Source: Firmicutes bacterium CAG:884
Lineage (GTDB): Bacteria > Bacillota_I > Bacilli_A > RF39 > UBA660
DNA: 11,760 nucleotides
Assembly (NCBI GenBank): GCA_000433875.1
Contig: HF993323.1
Coordinates: 1 to 11,760, forward strand
Direction: 5' to 3'
The notes below the pieces were generated by a model. It was given only the letters and a program-made list of their open reading frames with translations, was not told where the DNA came from and ran no database searches. The translations under genes and the position numbers were made by a program. This document shows positions 1 to 7,846 of the stretch, one piece after another (the stretch's first letter is position 1; every line of letters starts with the position of its first letter).

Positions 1-651
1 TTCTTCTATTATTTTTAGATCAGGGTTTTCAATTGTGTGATACATTATAAATATTACAAAAAATTCCATTACAGTAATTAAAGTTAAATTAGGATATTTC
101 TTTTGAATCACTGCAATTAAAGACATAAAAAACATTAGACAAATAAATGGAATTATTTTCCTTTTAGAAATTGATTTAAAATTTTTAATTATAGGTATTA
201 ACCAAATCATCATACATAATGTTGACACAACATATACAAAACCAACAGAGCGCCCGGTTGCAAAACCTGCTTCTGTTTTAATTGGAAATAATAAGGCAAT
301 TAAAGAACATATTATATAAATTACATATGATACAATTTTTAATTTTTTATAATACTCATCATTATTTTTTAGATATGCAAGAGAATATACATAAAGTGTC
401 ATTATAAAAAGATATGTCATCAAATACACCAAATACGCTTTCGTAAATATATGGGCAAGCATATTATCGATAGCATAATTATATCCAATATACGAACAAA
501 TAAGTTCAATTATTAAACCAATAAAATTTATAATCAATAAATATGAAAATATTTTAGTTTCTCTAGTCCTTATATGCTTTTTAGAAAAGTATATTAAGTT
601 CAATGTAATCGAAAAAAAAGACACGACAATTATTAAAAGTATACAATTCAT
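1..651 (-). CDS. Sensor histidine kinase-like protein, N-terminal 7-TM region (partial)
   Basis: The reading frame opens at ATG 651 and runs to the window edge (217 codons, no stop), so the C-terminus is missing. Seven hydrophobic segments are visible at about residues 4-22, 36-55, 70-94, 104-124, 135-155, 166-182 and 190-205, with basic loops between them. After the last helix comes MYHTIENPDLKIIEE. In gut Firmicutes this kind of sequence commonly links a 7-TM sensor domain to a coiled linker and a HisKA/HATPase kinase core. That assignment rests on recall of the linker style; no kinase motif lies inside the window. The start is supported by a GGGTAGGAT SD just upstream and a plausible promoter at 669-702. 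It is separated from the upstream adenylating-enzyme gene by a terminator, so it is likely a separate transcript. It could instead be the membrane part of a GGDEF protein or another 7-TM signalling protein. Confidence 0.55.
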   Translation of the reverse strand, partial: MNCILLIIVVSFFSITLNLIYFSKKHIRTRETKIFSYLLIINFIGLIIELICSYIGYNYAIDNMLAHIFTKAYLVYLMTYLFIMTLYVYSLAYLKNNDEYYKKLKIVSYVIYIICSLIALLFPIKTEAGFATGRSVGFVYVVSTLCMMIWLIPIIKNFKSISKRKIIPFICLMFFMSLIAVIQKKYPNLTLITVMEFFVIFIMYHTIENPDLKIIEE

Positions 652-668
652 TACTATCCTACCCTTCG

Positions 669-702
669 ATTATATTTTACCATTATTTTAATAAAATGTC
701 AT
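669..702 (-). promoter_or_regulatory. Putative promoter of the 7-TM sensor gene
   Basis: On the minus strand ATGACA (697-702) is followed after 17 nt by TAAAAT (674-679). An overlapping perfect TATAAT lies at 669-674. The start codon at 651 is 17 nt from the end of TATAAT. The -35 match is partial, so confidence is moderate. Confidence 0.4.
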
Positions 703-703
703 T

Positions 704-732
704 AAAAAAAAATTAATTATGTTTAATTAATT
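704..732 (-). terminator. AT-only intrinsic terminator of the adenylating-enzyme gene
   Basis: A perfect 9-bp inverted repeat (711-719 and 724-732, 4-nt loop) is followed on the minus strand by a run of T (A-tract 704-712 on the plus strand). The stem contains the TAA stop of the gene at 713-715. The stem has no G-C pairs, so it is probably weak. Confidence 0.5.
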
Positions 733-2605
733 TTTTAACGCTTTCAACTTTAATGCACTTATCAGTTATCCCCTCACTAATAAGTTCTTGATAATTTCTT
801 TTACCACTTGGTGCAAGAGGAAATGACTCTTTATTACTTCTTATACGTAAATATAATCTATCAATAACATCTTTAGGTAATGCACAAGTTAATCTATTTT
901 GACAATTCTCAACTATTTCATTTAATTTTTCTTCGCTTATTAATGGTTGCTTTTCAATATGACATACATATTTATCACCAACTTTTACTAAACACGATGA
1001 CAAAATATCATCATCAACATCAATAATATCTTCTATTAAATAATATGGAATGATTCCCAAAGATGACTCAATATATGCTCCCATTCTTCCCTTCATCTTT
1101 ATTCTTGATTTATCAGATTTATATGAATAAGTATTTAAACTCAACCATTTTCTTCCGTTTGTATCAAAAACATAAACATTTTTATTCAGGTTCTCATCTA
1201 TATAACCCACCATATTACAAGGAGAATTCGCAACTAACAATCCCGGTTCATTTAACTTACAAGGATTACCTTTTGCATCTAAAACCTGAATTTCAGCAAA
1301 TTTATGTGGTGTTAAACCCAATGATTTTTTAGAAAATACATATTTTTTTTCTTGTAAACTCTTGAACAACGTTACAAATATACCACTACTTTCTGTTGTA
1401 CCTCCACCTATAGAAAATGTGACCGGCGCAAGCGGATATGGCAATTTACTAACACCAAACTTATGTTTTCTAGCCGTATAATTGAAAAACTTTTCCTCTC
1501 CTCTCGAACAAGCTTCACCTGTTACTGTCGGTATCATCAAAAAAGGCATATTTACATTTTTAAAAACCAAATCAAAATTCAATAATTTGCACAAATTACC
1601 CCAAAATCCCACACTCGCCGGAACAAAATTAGGTTCGTTCATCAATAAACTATATGGAAAGAAGTCCTTATCATAAAAAGGTTCTAAAGCAAGTGTACAT
1701 TTTTCATACAAAGTATCAGAAATTGCACAAGATAATTCCATATGTGTATAAGTTGGAATATGACCTAAAACAGTAATATTTCTCATACTAGGCATCCCTG
1801 AAACATCAGATTCTTTATATCTAGACAAAGTAATATAACATCTATTAGTATGTTCAACTCCCTTTGGACAACCCGGATTTGTCGTTCCACTCGTATAAGT
1901 AATTGTACATATATCATCAAGTATTCCATTATATATAACATCATCATTATAATTTTTACCAATCTCTAAAAACTCTTTATTATCAATTATATTTTTTTCA
2001 AGTTTTATTTTAGGAATTAAATTTTCTATTTTATGAAATCTATTATCTATATCTTCATATTTATTTCCATTTTTAAAAGAATCAGTCAAAGAAAATACAC
2101 ATATATTTTTTATATTTGATTTTTCAATTCTATTTTTTAAATTATAATACTCATCATCCGTAATAAAAATATTATCACTCTTAGTACTATTTAAAATATT
2201 AATTAAATAGTTTTCATCAAACCAACTACCTATAGTATTTATTTTAGCGCCTATCATATTTATTCCCAAAAACAAATATACAAACTCTGGTACATTCGAC
2301 ATACATACAGGAATTATTGAATTTTCATCATATCCCATTTGTTTCAATGATTTAGCATATTCATATGCTTTTTCAAACATTTCTTTATATGTTATTTTAT
2401 TACCTCTATAAAGAAGCGCAGCAAAATCTAAATTATTCTTATTCCTCTTATATATTTCTTCAAACCAAGAAGTATCATGATTTATATCTAGTTCTTCAAG
2501 TGCTTTTTTTGAACTATTAGGTATATTTTCACCATACTCATAACGCGCAGATTTTCTTGTTTTTTCTTTTAACAATTCTTGATTTATTTTATCAATTATT
2601 TTCAT
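713..2605 (-). CDS. AMP-binding adenylating enzyme (acyl-CoA synthetase superfamily)
   Basis: A 630-residue member of the ANL (acyl-CoA synthetase/NRPS adenylation/luciferase) superfamily, which activates carboxylates as acyl-AMP. Visible in order: N-terminal AMP-binding domain with ITYKEM and an A2-like segment near 71-125; phosphate loop YTSGTTNPGCPKGVEH at 237-252, carrying extra residues compared with the usual SGTTGxPKG; the aromatic/TE motif GGGTTE at 400-405; hinge-like GRMGAYIE at 506-513; and the C-terminal catalytic Lys in PLAPSGKRN (K602). The usual TGD before the hinge is not seen: the equivalent stretch reads WLSLNTYSY (487-495). No carrier-protein or reductase domain is fused. 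The start is at 2605 because GGTGAGG lies just upstream; an in-frame ATG at 2635 lies upstream of the -10 box and cannot be used from that promoter. It follows a CDP-alcohol phosphatidyltransferase, which hints at lipid metabolism, but the substrate is unknown. Confidence 0.8.
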   Translation of the reverse strand: MKIIDKINQELLKEKTRKSARYEYGENIPNSSKKALEELDINHDTSWFEEIYKRNKNNLDFAALLYRGNKITYKEMFEKAYEYAKSLKQMGYDENSIIPVCMSNVPEFVYLFLGINMIGAKINTIGSWFDENYLINILNSTKSDNIFITDDEYYNLKNRIEKSNIKNICVFSLTDSFKNGNKYEDIDNRFHKIENLIPKIKLEKNIIDNKEFLEIGKNYNDDVIYNGILDDICTITYTSGTTNPGCPKGVEHTNRCYITLSRYKESDVSGMPSMRNITVLGHIPTYTHMELSCAISDTLYEKCTLALEPFYDKDFFPYSLLMNEPNFVPASVGFWGNLCKLLNFDLVFKNVNMPFLMIPTVTGEACSRGEEKFFNYTARKHKFGVSKLPYPLAPVTFSIGGGTTESSGIFVTLFKSLQEKKYVFSKKSLGLTPHKFAEIQVLDAKGNPCKLNEPGLLVANSPCNMVGYIDENLNKNVYVFDTNGRKWLSLNTYSYKSDKSRIKMKGRMGAYIESSLGIIPYYLIEDIIDVDDDILSSCLVKVGDKYVCHIEKQPLISEEKLNEIVENCQNRLTCALPKDVIDRLYLRIRSNKESFPLAPSGKRNYQELISEGITDKCIKVESVKKLIKHN

Positions 2606-2626
2606 ATTTAATACCTCACCCACAAT

Positions 2627-2654
2627 ATTATACATAAAAAAACATAATTGTCAA
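2627..2654 (-). promoter_or_regulatory. Near-consensus sigma-A promoter for the adenylating enzyme
   Basis: On the minus strand TTGACA (2649-2654), 16 nt, TATAAT (2627-2632). The expected transcription start near 2620 falls on the first base of the SD (2614-2621), giving a 5' leader of about 15 nt. It lies wholly between the phosphatidyltransferase stop and this gene, so the gene can be expressed independently of the hydrogenase unit. Confidence 0.8.
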
Positions 2655-2659
2655 AAAAA

Positions 2660-3229
2660 TCAATTAGATTGTTTATTTTTAACTACATAAATAGATAATG
2701 TAATTAATTCTAAAATTATGTTTATTACAAATACTACATTTAATATATTTATATCAATTGAACTAACAAAAGATAAATAACAAAGCGCAATAAAAATAAA
2801 CTCAACAACTGTCTTTATTTTACCAATATAATGTGTTTGCGGTTTTCTATTTTTATAATGAGCCAAATAATTAGAAATACCTATAGCAATTTCTAAAATT
2901 ATCAAAACAATATATAAATTGCTTATCTTAATTAAAGGAATCAATAAAGATAATGAAAAAACCTTATCAGTTACAGCATCAAGTAATCTACCAAACTCAC
3001 TTGTTAAATTAAACTTTCTTGCAATTAAACCATCAAATATATCTGTTATAGCAGACACTATAACTAAAATAAAAGCTAATCTATACTTATTATACAAAAA
3101 CAAAGGAATTATAAATAAAGGACTTAAAAGTCTTATAAATGTCAATAAATTAGGTATATGTTTATACATCCTTTTATTTTTAAAATCTTCCTTTAAAATA
3201 TCTAAATAATTATTTATTATTTCCATCAT
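2660..3229 (-). CDS. CDP-alcohol phosphatidyltransferase family membrane protein (PgsA-like)
   Basis: A 189-residue integral membrane enzyme that displaces CMP from a CDP-linked lipid or alcohol to make a phosphodiester. The full family signature is present: D63-x2-D66-G67-x2-A70-R71-x8-G80-x3-D84-x3-D88, which provides the metal- and substrate-binding aspartates. It is preceded by the helix NLLTFIRLLSPLFIIPLFL (27-45), typical of phosphatidylglycerophosphate synthases, and followed by GKIKT (136-140). About six hydrophobic segments are seen; the size fits the family (around 180-200 aa). A hydrophilic extension of ~25 residues precedes the first helix. Two adjacent ATGs (3229, 3226) are possible. 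The SD AGGTGA overlaps the TAG stop of the hydrogenase gene and is better spaced for 3226. The gap to the hydrogenase is 5 nt, so the two are co-transcribed and probably translationally coupled. PgsA is the best guess; cardiolipin- or other CDP-alcohol-using relatives cannot be excluded. Confidence 0.85.
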   Translation of the reverse strand: MMEIINNYLDILKEDFKNKRMYKHIPNLLTFIRLLSPLFIIPLFLYNKYRLAFILVIVSAITDIFDGLIARKFNLTSEFGRLLDAVTDKVFSLSLLIPLIKISNLYIVLIILEIAIGISNYLAHYKNRKPQTHYIGKIKTVVEFIFIALCYLSFVSSIDINILNVVFVINIILELITLSIYVVKNKQSN

Positions 3230-3234
3230 CTCAC

Positions 3235-4620
3235 CTATTTTCTTATAGTATCTGTTTTATCATTATATGTTGTATGTAATAATTTTATAGCTTTTTTACC
3301 ATTCGGTTTTCCCAAATATTTACTATAAATATCCATTAAAGCCTTATTTTGATAAGGAACCCTTATTTTTTTAACCCTATCTTTTTCATATAAACTATCA
3401 ATTCTTTTCTCTTTTATTTCAGCTTCTTTAAATATATCTAATTTAGGATTACCTCCACCACCAATACATCCACCAAAACAATTCATTATCTCTATAAACT
3501 CATATTTACTCTTTTTCTTCTTAAGCTGATCCAATAACCTCTTAGCATTACTTAATCCATTAACAACCGCTATATTTATCTCTTCATCACCAATCAAAAT
3601 ATTAGCTTCCTTAACACCATCTAATCCCCTAACTTCTTTTAACTCAAAATCATTTATAGTATCATTCGTTAATATATGGTAAGTATTCCTAATAACAGCT
3701 TCTGTAACACCACCACTTGCTCCAAATATAAGACCACTAGTACTACCATTAAATACATTGTCAAAATTAACTTCCTTTACTTTTTCATAATCAATTTTTT
3801 TATTATTAATATAATTTATTAACTCATATGTAGTAATTGCTAAATCACTACTATTTAACTCTTTTCTTTTAACTTCATATTTCTTAGCAGTACAAGGTAC
3901 AATAGATACTATATATACATCCTCTTCCTTTAAATGCTTTTTATTCAAAAAATAAGTTCTTATAATTGTTGATAACATTGATATAGGACTTTTACAAGTG
4001 GACAAATTATCTAAAATTTCTGGATAATATTTTTCAGCATATAAAACCCAAGACGGACAACAAGATGATAACATTGGTAATTTTTCTTTATTCTTAATTC
4101 TTTCAACTAATTCATATGATTCTTCCATAATCGTTAAGTCAGCCCCAAAAGTAACATCAAAAACATATTTAAAACCAATTTGTTTTAATAATCCAACTAT
4201 CTTTTTCTCTTCAAAAGAACCATATTTTTTATTAAAAGCATCACCGATCGTAACCCTTACAGCAGGTGCGACCAAAGCAATACATACTTTATTCTTTAAA
4301 TTCTTTTCTAATTCTCCTATATCATTTTTAGGAATCAATGCTCCCGTTGGACAAGTCTGAATACATTGACCACAACCAACACAATTATTAAAACACTTAT
4401 TATCTCTTAAATTTTCCCTTAATTTACAAGTGTTTTTACACATTCCACAACCAATACACTTTGATGAATCTCTTTCTATTGCTAAATTATTATCACTTAT
4501 AGATATAGAATTAACTTCATAATCATAATTATTAATTTCTATAATTCTCTTTTCTCTGCAATTAGGACATTTATTTATTTTTTTTTCAAAAGTTACATTA
4601 CAAAGTTCACATCTATACAT
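3235..4620 (-). CDS. hydA: [FeFe]-hydrogenase with two [4Fe-4S] ferredoxin motifs and N-terminal zinc ribbon
   Basis: A 461-residue cytoplasmic [FeFe]-hydrogenase that reversibly reduces protons to H2, presumably with ferredoxin as partner. Domains: a four-cysteine zinc-ribbon/rubredoxin-like knuckle (C4, C7, C18, C21); two ferredoxin motifs CxxCxxCxxxC (C55/58/61/65 and C80/83/86/90); then the H domain. All three H-cluster signatures are intact: SSCCPSW (185-191), VPCTAKKYE (241-249) and EIMNCFGGCIGGGGNP (377-392), so the four cluster-ligating cysteines (188, 243, 381, 385) and the proton-relay cysteine (187) are present. FGADLTIMEE (158-167) also matches active enzymes. The C-terminus (~405-453, ending LLHTTY) is the fused small-subunit domain. 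It is shorter than the ~570-aa clostridial CpI type because extra N-terminal FeS domains are absent. The SD GGTGA precedes ATG 4620. No HydE/F/G maturases are nearby, so they must be encoded elsewhere. Confidence 0.92.
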   Translation of the reverse strand: MYRCELCNVTFEKKINKCPNCREKRIIEINNYDYEVNSISISDNNLAIERDSSKCIGCGMCKNTCKLRENLRDNKCFNNCVGCGQCIQTCPTGALIPKNDIGELEKNLKNKVCIALVAPAVRVTIGDAFNKKYGSFEEKKIVGLLKQIGFKYVFDVTFGADLTIMEESYELVERIKNKEKLPMLSSCCPSWVLYAEKYYPEILDNLSTCKSPISMLSTIIRTYFLNKKHLKEEDVYIVSIVPCTAKKYEVKRKELNSSDLAITTYELINYINNKKIDYEKVKEVNFDNVFNGSTSGLIFGASGGVTEAVIRNTYHILTNDTINDFELKEVRGLDGVKEANILIGDEEINIAVVNGLSNAKRLLDQLKKKKSKYEFIEIMNCFGGCIGGGGNPKLDIFKEAEIKEKRIDSLYEKDRVKKIRVPYQNKALMDIYSKYLGKPNGKKAIKLLHTTYNDKTDTIRK

Positions 4621-4631
4621 CTATCTTCACC

Positions 4632-4660
4632 ATTATAATTATAACACTTTTAACAAACAA
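4632..4660 (-). promoter_or_regulatory. Putative promoter of the hydrogenase-phosphatidyltransferase operon
   Basis: On the minus strand two tandem TATAAT hexamers lie at 4638-4643 and 4632-4637. TTGTTT at 4655-4660 is 17 nt from the second. The site begins in the T-run of the preceding terminator and ends next to the SD. Using the first hexamer gives a leader of about 10 nt; using the second would start transcription almost at the ATG. Confidence 0.5.
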
Positions 4661-4682
4661 AAAAAAGTGCTTAATAAGCACT
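4659..4682 (-). terminator. Intrinsic terminator of the ABC-F / kinase / membrane-protein operon
   Basis: On the minus strand the 7-bp stem AGTGCTT / AAGCACT (4666-4682) with a 3-nt loop is followed by an unbroken T-run. The stem includes the TAG stop (4681-4683) of the last gene. Confidence 0.8.
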
Positions 4683-5061
4683 AATTAAATAAAAATCCTA
4701 TTATTGGTAATGTTCTTTGTTTCTTAGTTATTACATTATATAATCCAATTATATTATATGTAAGCATTATAAGTCCTAATATAACTAAAGGTATTATTAT
4801 ATATATTGGTGTATGTTTATTACACGTCCCCCATTCACATACAGGTATCTTTATTTGCATAAATATAAAACTTAATATACCATATATCATTTCAAATATA
4901 AATAATGTTACACCTTGTTTTGAATGAAATTCAACAAAAGGTGAATCTGTTTTTTTAAAATATGGTATCAAGTTCAAAAACGGTATATATGATAAAATAG
5001 CACTTTTCAGATTTCCCAATGCATCTTCAATATCAACTTTTTCTTCTTTAAATATTTGCAT
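4681..5061 (-). CDS. Small membrane protein, DUF4870/Tic20-like
   Basis: A 126-residue protein with a short polar N-terminus, then hydrophobic segments at about 22-34, 50-70 and 85-112. The pattern YIPFLNLIPYFK (25-36), FVEFHSKQG (42-50) and a C-terminal LPIIGFL (118-124) resembles the DUF4870/Tic20-like family of small membrane proteins, where an Arg/Glu-Phe-His-xxQ-Gly stretch precedes a helix. Their biochemical role is not established, so no function is claimed. The start at 5061 is chosen because GGAGG sits 4 nt upstream. An in-frame ATG at 5091 overlaps the kinase stop as ATGA but has no SD. It is the last gene of the ABC-F/kinase unit, with its stop codon inside the terminator stem. Two cysteines (C75, C80) lie in the loop between helices. 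Confidence 0.7.
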   Translation of the reverse strand: MQIFKEEKVDIEDALGNLKSAILSYIPFLNLIPYFKKTDSPFVEFHSKQGVTLFIFEMIYGILSFIFMQIKIPVCEWGTCNKHTPIYIIIPLVILGLIMLTYNIIGLYNVITKKQRTLPIIGFLFN

Positions 5062-5087
5062 ATTTCCTCCAACAGTTTTATATTGTA

Positions 5088-6218
5088 TCATAGTTTTTTA
5101 CATTTGTCTAATCTTAATGCTTTAGCCTGTGTACAATCCTTTACAATTTTAATCATTTCATCATAATGTTTTTCCATTTGTTCAACTAATTTAATTTGAT
5201 TTCTCGCTCTTACTAAATTATGATTTTCATAATTACACTTAAAATAAGTATCTCCATTTATATAATCATTTAAGAACCTCATCGCTAATTCTAATGTAAT
5301 TATTCTACAAGAAAGCGCTAAATTATCAATTTCTGTTTGCAGTAATATTTCTTTTGTTTCACTCAAATAAGCTTCTGTAAACCTTTTAAAATATTCCATA
5401 TTTATACCAACATTTTCTAAATTAGGATCATCTTCAAAAGTTGTTGCCGCTCCTGATCTTATAGCATCACCAAAATCATATAAAGCCGATCCAGGCATTA
5501 CAGTATCTAAATCAATTACACATATTGCTTTATTAGTCTTTTCATCAATTAAAACATTATTAATTTTTGTATCATTATGTGTAACTCTTTGAGGTATTTC
5601 TCCCTTTGCCATCAAATCAACAATTGAACTCAATTCATCTTGTCTTTGAATTATATAAACAATTTCACTTAATACATCTTTAACTCTATTACAAGGATCT
5701 TTCTTAACATCTTTCAAAAAATCACCTAATCTTACTTTAGAATTATGAAAGTTCGGTATTGTTTCTGTTAACTTATCCATAGGATAACCATTTAAAACTT
5801 TAACAAAATGACCAAATGCTTTTCCTACATTATAAAACATTTCTGCATTCTCTGATTTATCATATGTTTTAGCATTATCTACATAATTATACATTCTATA
5901 ATATTCATCACTTTTAGTTCTATATAGATTAATATTATTCTTAGTTCTTATAACACTTAATGTACCTCTTTCAGTATCTTCATTATTTTTCTTCAAATAA
6001 GCTTTATAATATTCTGTTACATTTTCTATATTTTGCATTAATAAATAAGGTTCATTAAATACAATTGTATTTATTTTTTGTAATACATATTTGTATTTTT
6101 TATCATTATCATTTGTTGTAATAATATATGTTCTATTAATATTACCAACATTATTTTCTTTTATTTCAATTATTTGTCCTTTTAATCTAAATTTTTGTGC
6201 AATTTCTTCAATCTTCAT
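5088..6218 (-). CDS. APH-fold phosphotransferase, N-acetylhexosamine 1-kinase (NahK)-like
   Basis: A 376-residue kinase of the aminoglycoside-phosphotransferase/choline-kinase fold. The catalytic loop is THNDTKINNVLID (213-225), with D216 the expected catalytic base. The metal-binding motif is VIDLDTVMPG (234-243), followed by YDFGDAIRSGA (247-257). The HNDTKxNNV plus CVIDLDTVMPGxxxYDFGDxIR combination is the pattern of bifidobacterial NahK, which phosphorylates GlcNAc/GalNAc at C1 in mucin- and milk-sugar salvage. NahK is ~360 aa, so the size fits. An N-terminal GNINRTYII (25-33) resembles the nucleotide-binding strand-loop of these kinases. The SD TAGGAG overlaps the stop of the ABC-F gene 8 nt upstream, so translation is probably coupled. 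No lacto-N-biose phosphorylase, epimerase or sugar transporter is adjacent, so the substrate is inferred from motif only; it could be another sugar or amino-alcohol. It is unlikely to be an antibiotic kinase. Confidence 0.75.
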   Translation of the reverse strand: MKIEEIAQKFRLKGQIIEIKENNVGNINRTYIITTNDNDKKYKYVLQKINTIVFNEPYLLMQNIENVTEYYKAYLKKNNEDTERGTLSVIRTKNNINLYRTKSDEYYRMYNYVDNAKTYDKSENAEMFYNVGKAFGHFVKVLNGYPMDKLTETIPNFHNSKVRLGDFLKDVKKDPCNRVKDVLSEIVYIIQRQDELSSIVDLMAKGEIPQRVTHNDTKINNVLIDEKTNKAICVIDLDTVMPGSALYDFGDAIRSGAATTFEDDPNLENVGINMEYFKRFTEAYLSETKEILLQTEIDNLALSCRIITLELAMRFLNDYINGDTYFKCNYENHNLVRARNQIKLVEQMEKHYDEMIKIVKDCTQAKALRLDKCKKL

Positions 6219-6226
6219 AACTACTC

Positions 6227-7837
6227 CTACCTTGTATTCAACTCCATTATTTCTTTTACCTTTTCTTTATCATAATAACATATTTCCCCAGTTTGCATAT
6301 ATAACATTCTATCAATGTTTAAGTTATTAGTAAAATTTATATTATGGGATACAACTAACATTGTTCCTTCATAATCTTTAAATACATCTGCAATTATTTC
6401 TTGCGTTTTTGGATCCAAATGATTTGTTGGTTCATCTAAAATCAATAAATTAGCGCCTATCATTGCCAAACGAGCAAGTGCAACTCTACTTCTTTCACCA
6501 GGTGATAAATATTTTACTTTTTTAAAGACATCATCACCATAAAATAAGAACCTGCCAAGTAAATTTCTTAATTCTCTTTCACTTTTTCCTAAATCATCAA
6601 AATTTTCCAAAATAGTTTTTTCTAAATTAAGTCCTTCATGTTCCTGAGCATAATAACCGATTATTGTTTTATCACCTTTAACAATATTACCTGATATTGG
6701 TTTTAATATGCCAACAACGAGTTTTAAAAGCGTTGATTTTCCAATACCATTTATACCAACAACTAAAAACTTTTCACCCCTTGAAAGTGCGAAGGTTAAA
6801 TTTTTAAACAAAATAGTATCATAACCAAATGTTAAATTTTCAACCTTAAGTGGAATTAATTCACTCTTTTCTTTCATTTCTAGTTTCAATTTAGTTTCTT
6901 TCATCTTAGGTTCTAAAACAACCTTATTTTTTAAAAGTTTTTCTAACTTTTTTTCCCTATCTTGAGCCATTTTCTTTCTGTTACCAGAAGAATTACTATA
7001 AAGATAAACTATTTTTTTAAGTTTTTCTTCTTCTCTTTGTTCAATTTCTGCTTGATGCTCAAGCTGTTTTTTTCTTTCTTCAATTTTCCTTAAAAAAACC
7101 GAATAAGATCCATTAAACATTTCCATACTTTTATTAAGTTTATCAATATATAATGTCTTATTAGTAACACTATCTAAAAACTCTTTATCATGTGATATTA
7201 TTAAAACAGTTCCCTTATAATTTTTTATATAATTTACAATATATTCTTTTGTTTCTTTATCTAAATGATTAGTTGGTTCATCCAAAAGGATTATTTCCGG
7301 TTTAGAATATAATAGTTTAGCGAATGCAACTTTAGACTTTTGTCCACCTGATAACTTGTTTAGTTTTTGATACAACATATCATCATTTATATTCATTCCA
7401 TTTATAATTTTAAGTAATGTACCTTCAGCTGAATAATATTCCCAATAATCTAATTCTTTCTCTATTTTTTCTAGTTTTTTATAAAGATCCATTTGATCAG
7501 GCATAACACTCAAGTTTTCATATATTTTTATTCTTTCAGCAGTTAATTTATCAATCGGTCTCGCTTCAAGCAAATAATCAAACACTGTTATATCCATATT
7601 AGGGACCTCATCACTTATTACCTGTGGGAGCAACTGAACTCTTGCATTATTTTTAAGAATTATTCTTCCCGAATCAGGAACTAATTCTTTCGTTATTAAT
7701 TTAAAAAGAGTTGTTTTTCCAGCCCCATTAACACCAACAATCCCTACGTGTTCATTTTCATTTATTATAATATTTACATTTTCAAATATTTTTTCTATTC
7801 CAAATGCAAATGTTAAATCTCTTAGTTGCATATTCAT
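6227..7837 (-). CDS. ABC-F family ATPase (ribosome-associated)
   Basis: A soluble protein of about 536 residues with two ABC ATPase domains in one chain and no membrane segments, the ABC-F layout. Numbering from GTG 7840: Walker A GVNGAGKTT (36-44), signature LSGGQKSKVAFAK (163-175), Walker B ILLDEPTNHLD (184-194); second copy GINGIGKST (362-370), LSPGERSRVALAR (445-457), LLILDEPTNHLD (465-476). Between them is a charged, helical linker (about 240-330, Lys/Glu-rich), the P-site tRNA-interaction region. Both catalytic Glu residues and switch His (SHD, SHN) are present. Family members bind the ribosomal E site and act in translation or antibiotic protection; linker length resembles the Uup/YdiF housekeeping class, but resistance cannot be excluded. 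Start is uncertain: GTG 7840, ATG 7837 or ATG 7831; none has a strong SD. It is the first gene of a three-gene operon. Confidence 0.9.
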   Translation of the reverse strand: MNMQLRDLTFAFGIEKIFENVNIIINENEHVGIVGVNGAGKTTLFKLITKELVPDSGRIILKNNARVQLLPQVISDEVPNMDITVFDYLLEARPIDKLTAERIKIYENLSVMPDQMDLYKKLEKIEKELDYWEYYSAEGTLLKIINGMNINDDMLYQKLNKLSGGQKSKVAFAKLLYSKPEIILLDEPTNHLDKETKEYIVNYIKNYKGTVLIISHDKEFLDSVTNKTLYIDKLNKSMEMFNGSYSVFLRKIEERKKQLEHQAEIEQREEEKLKKIVYLYSNSSGNRKKMAQDREKKLEKLLKNKVVLEPKMKETKLKLEMKEKSELIPLKVENLTFGYDTILFKNLTFALSRGEKFLVVGINGIGKSTLLKLVVGILKPISGNIVKGDKTIIGYYAQEHEGLNLEKTILENFDDLGKSERELRNLLGRFLFYGDDVFKKVKYLSPGERSRVALARLAMIGANLLILDEPTNHLDPKTQEIIADVFKDYEGTMLVVSHNINFTNNLNIDRMLYMQTGEICYYDKEKVKEIMELNTR

Positions 7838-7846
7838 CACAACTTC

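Noticed and set aside
1063..1676. Plus-strand open frames at 1063-1332 and 1482-1676
   Set aside because: They lie antisense inside the adenylating-enzyme gene, have no SD or promoter, and their translations show no domain pattern. They are shadows of AT-rich coding sequence.
2605..2635. Longer adenylating-enzyme start at ATG 2635
   Set aside because: It lies upstream of the -10 box of a near-consensus promoter and lacks an SD, while 2605 has GGTGAGG.
2919..3209. Plus-strand open frame opposite the phosphatidyltransferase
   Set aside because: The opposite strand carries the complete CDP-alcohol phosphatidyltransferase signature; the antisense frame has no SD and no recognisable features.
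5061..5091. Longer small-membrane-protein start at ATG 5091 (ATGA overlap with the kinase stop)
   Set aside because: The overlap is attractive, but there is no SD before 5091 and a strong GGAGG directly before ATG 5061.
6091..6330. Plus-strand hydrophobic open frame across the ABC-F/kinase junction
   Set aside because: Antisense to two well-supported genes, with no SD. The hydrophobicity is a by-product of Lys/Asn-rich codons read in reverse.
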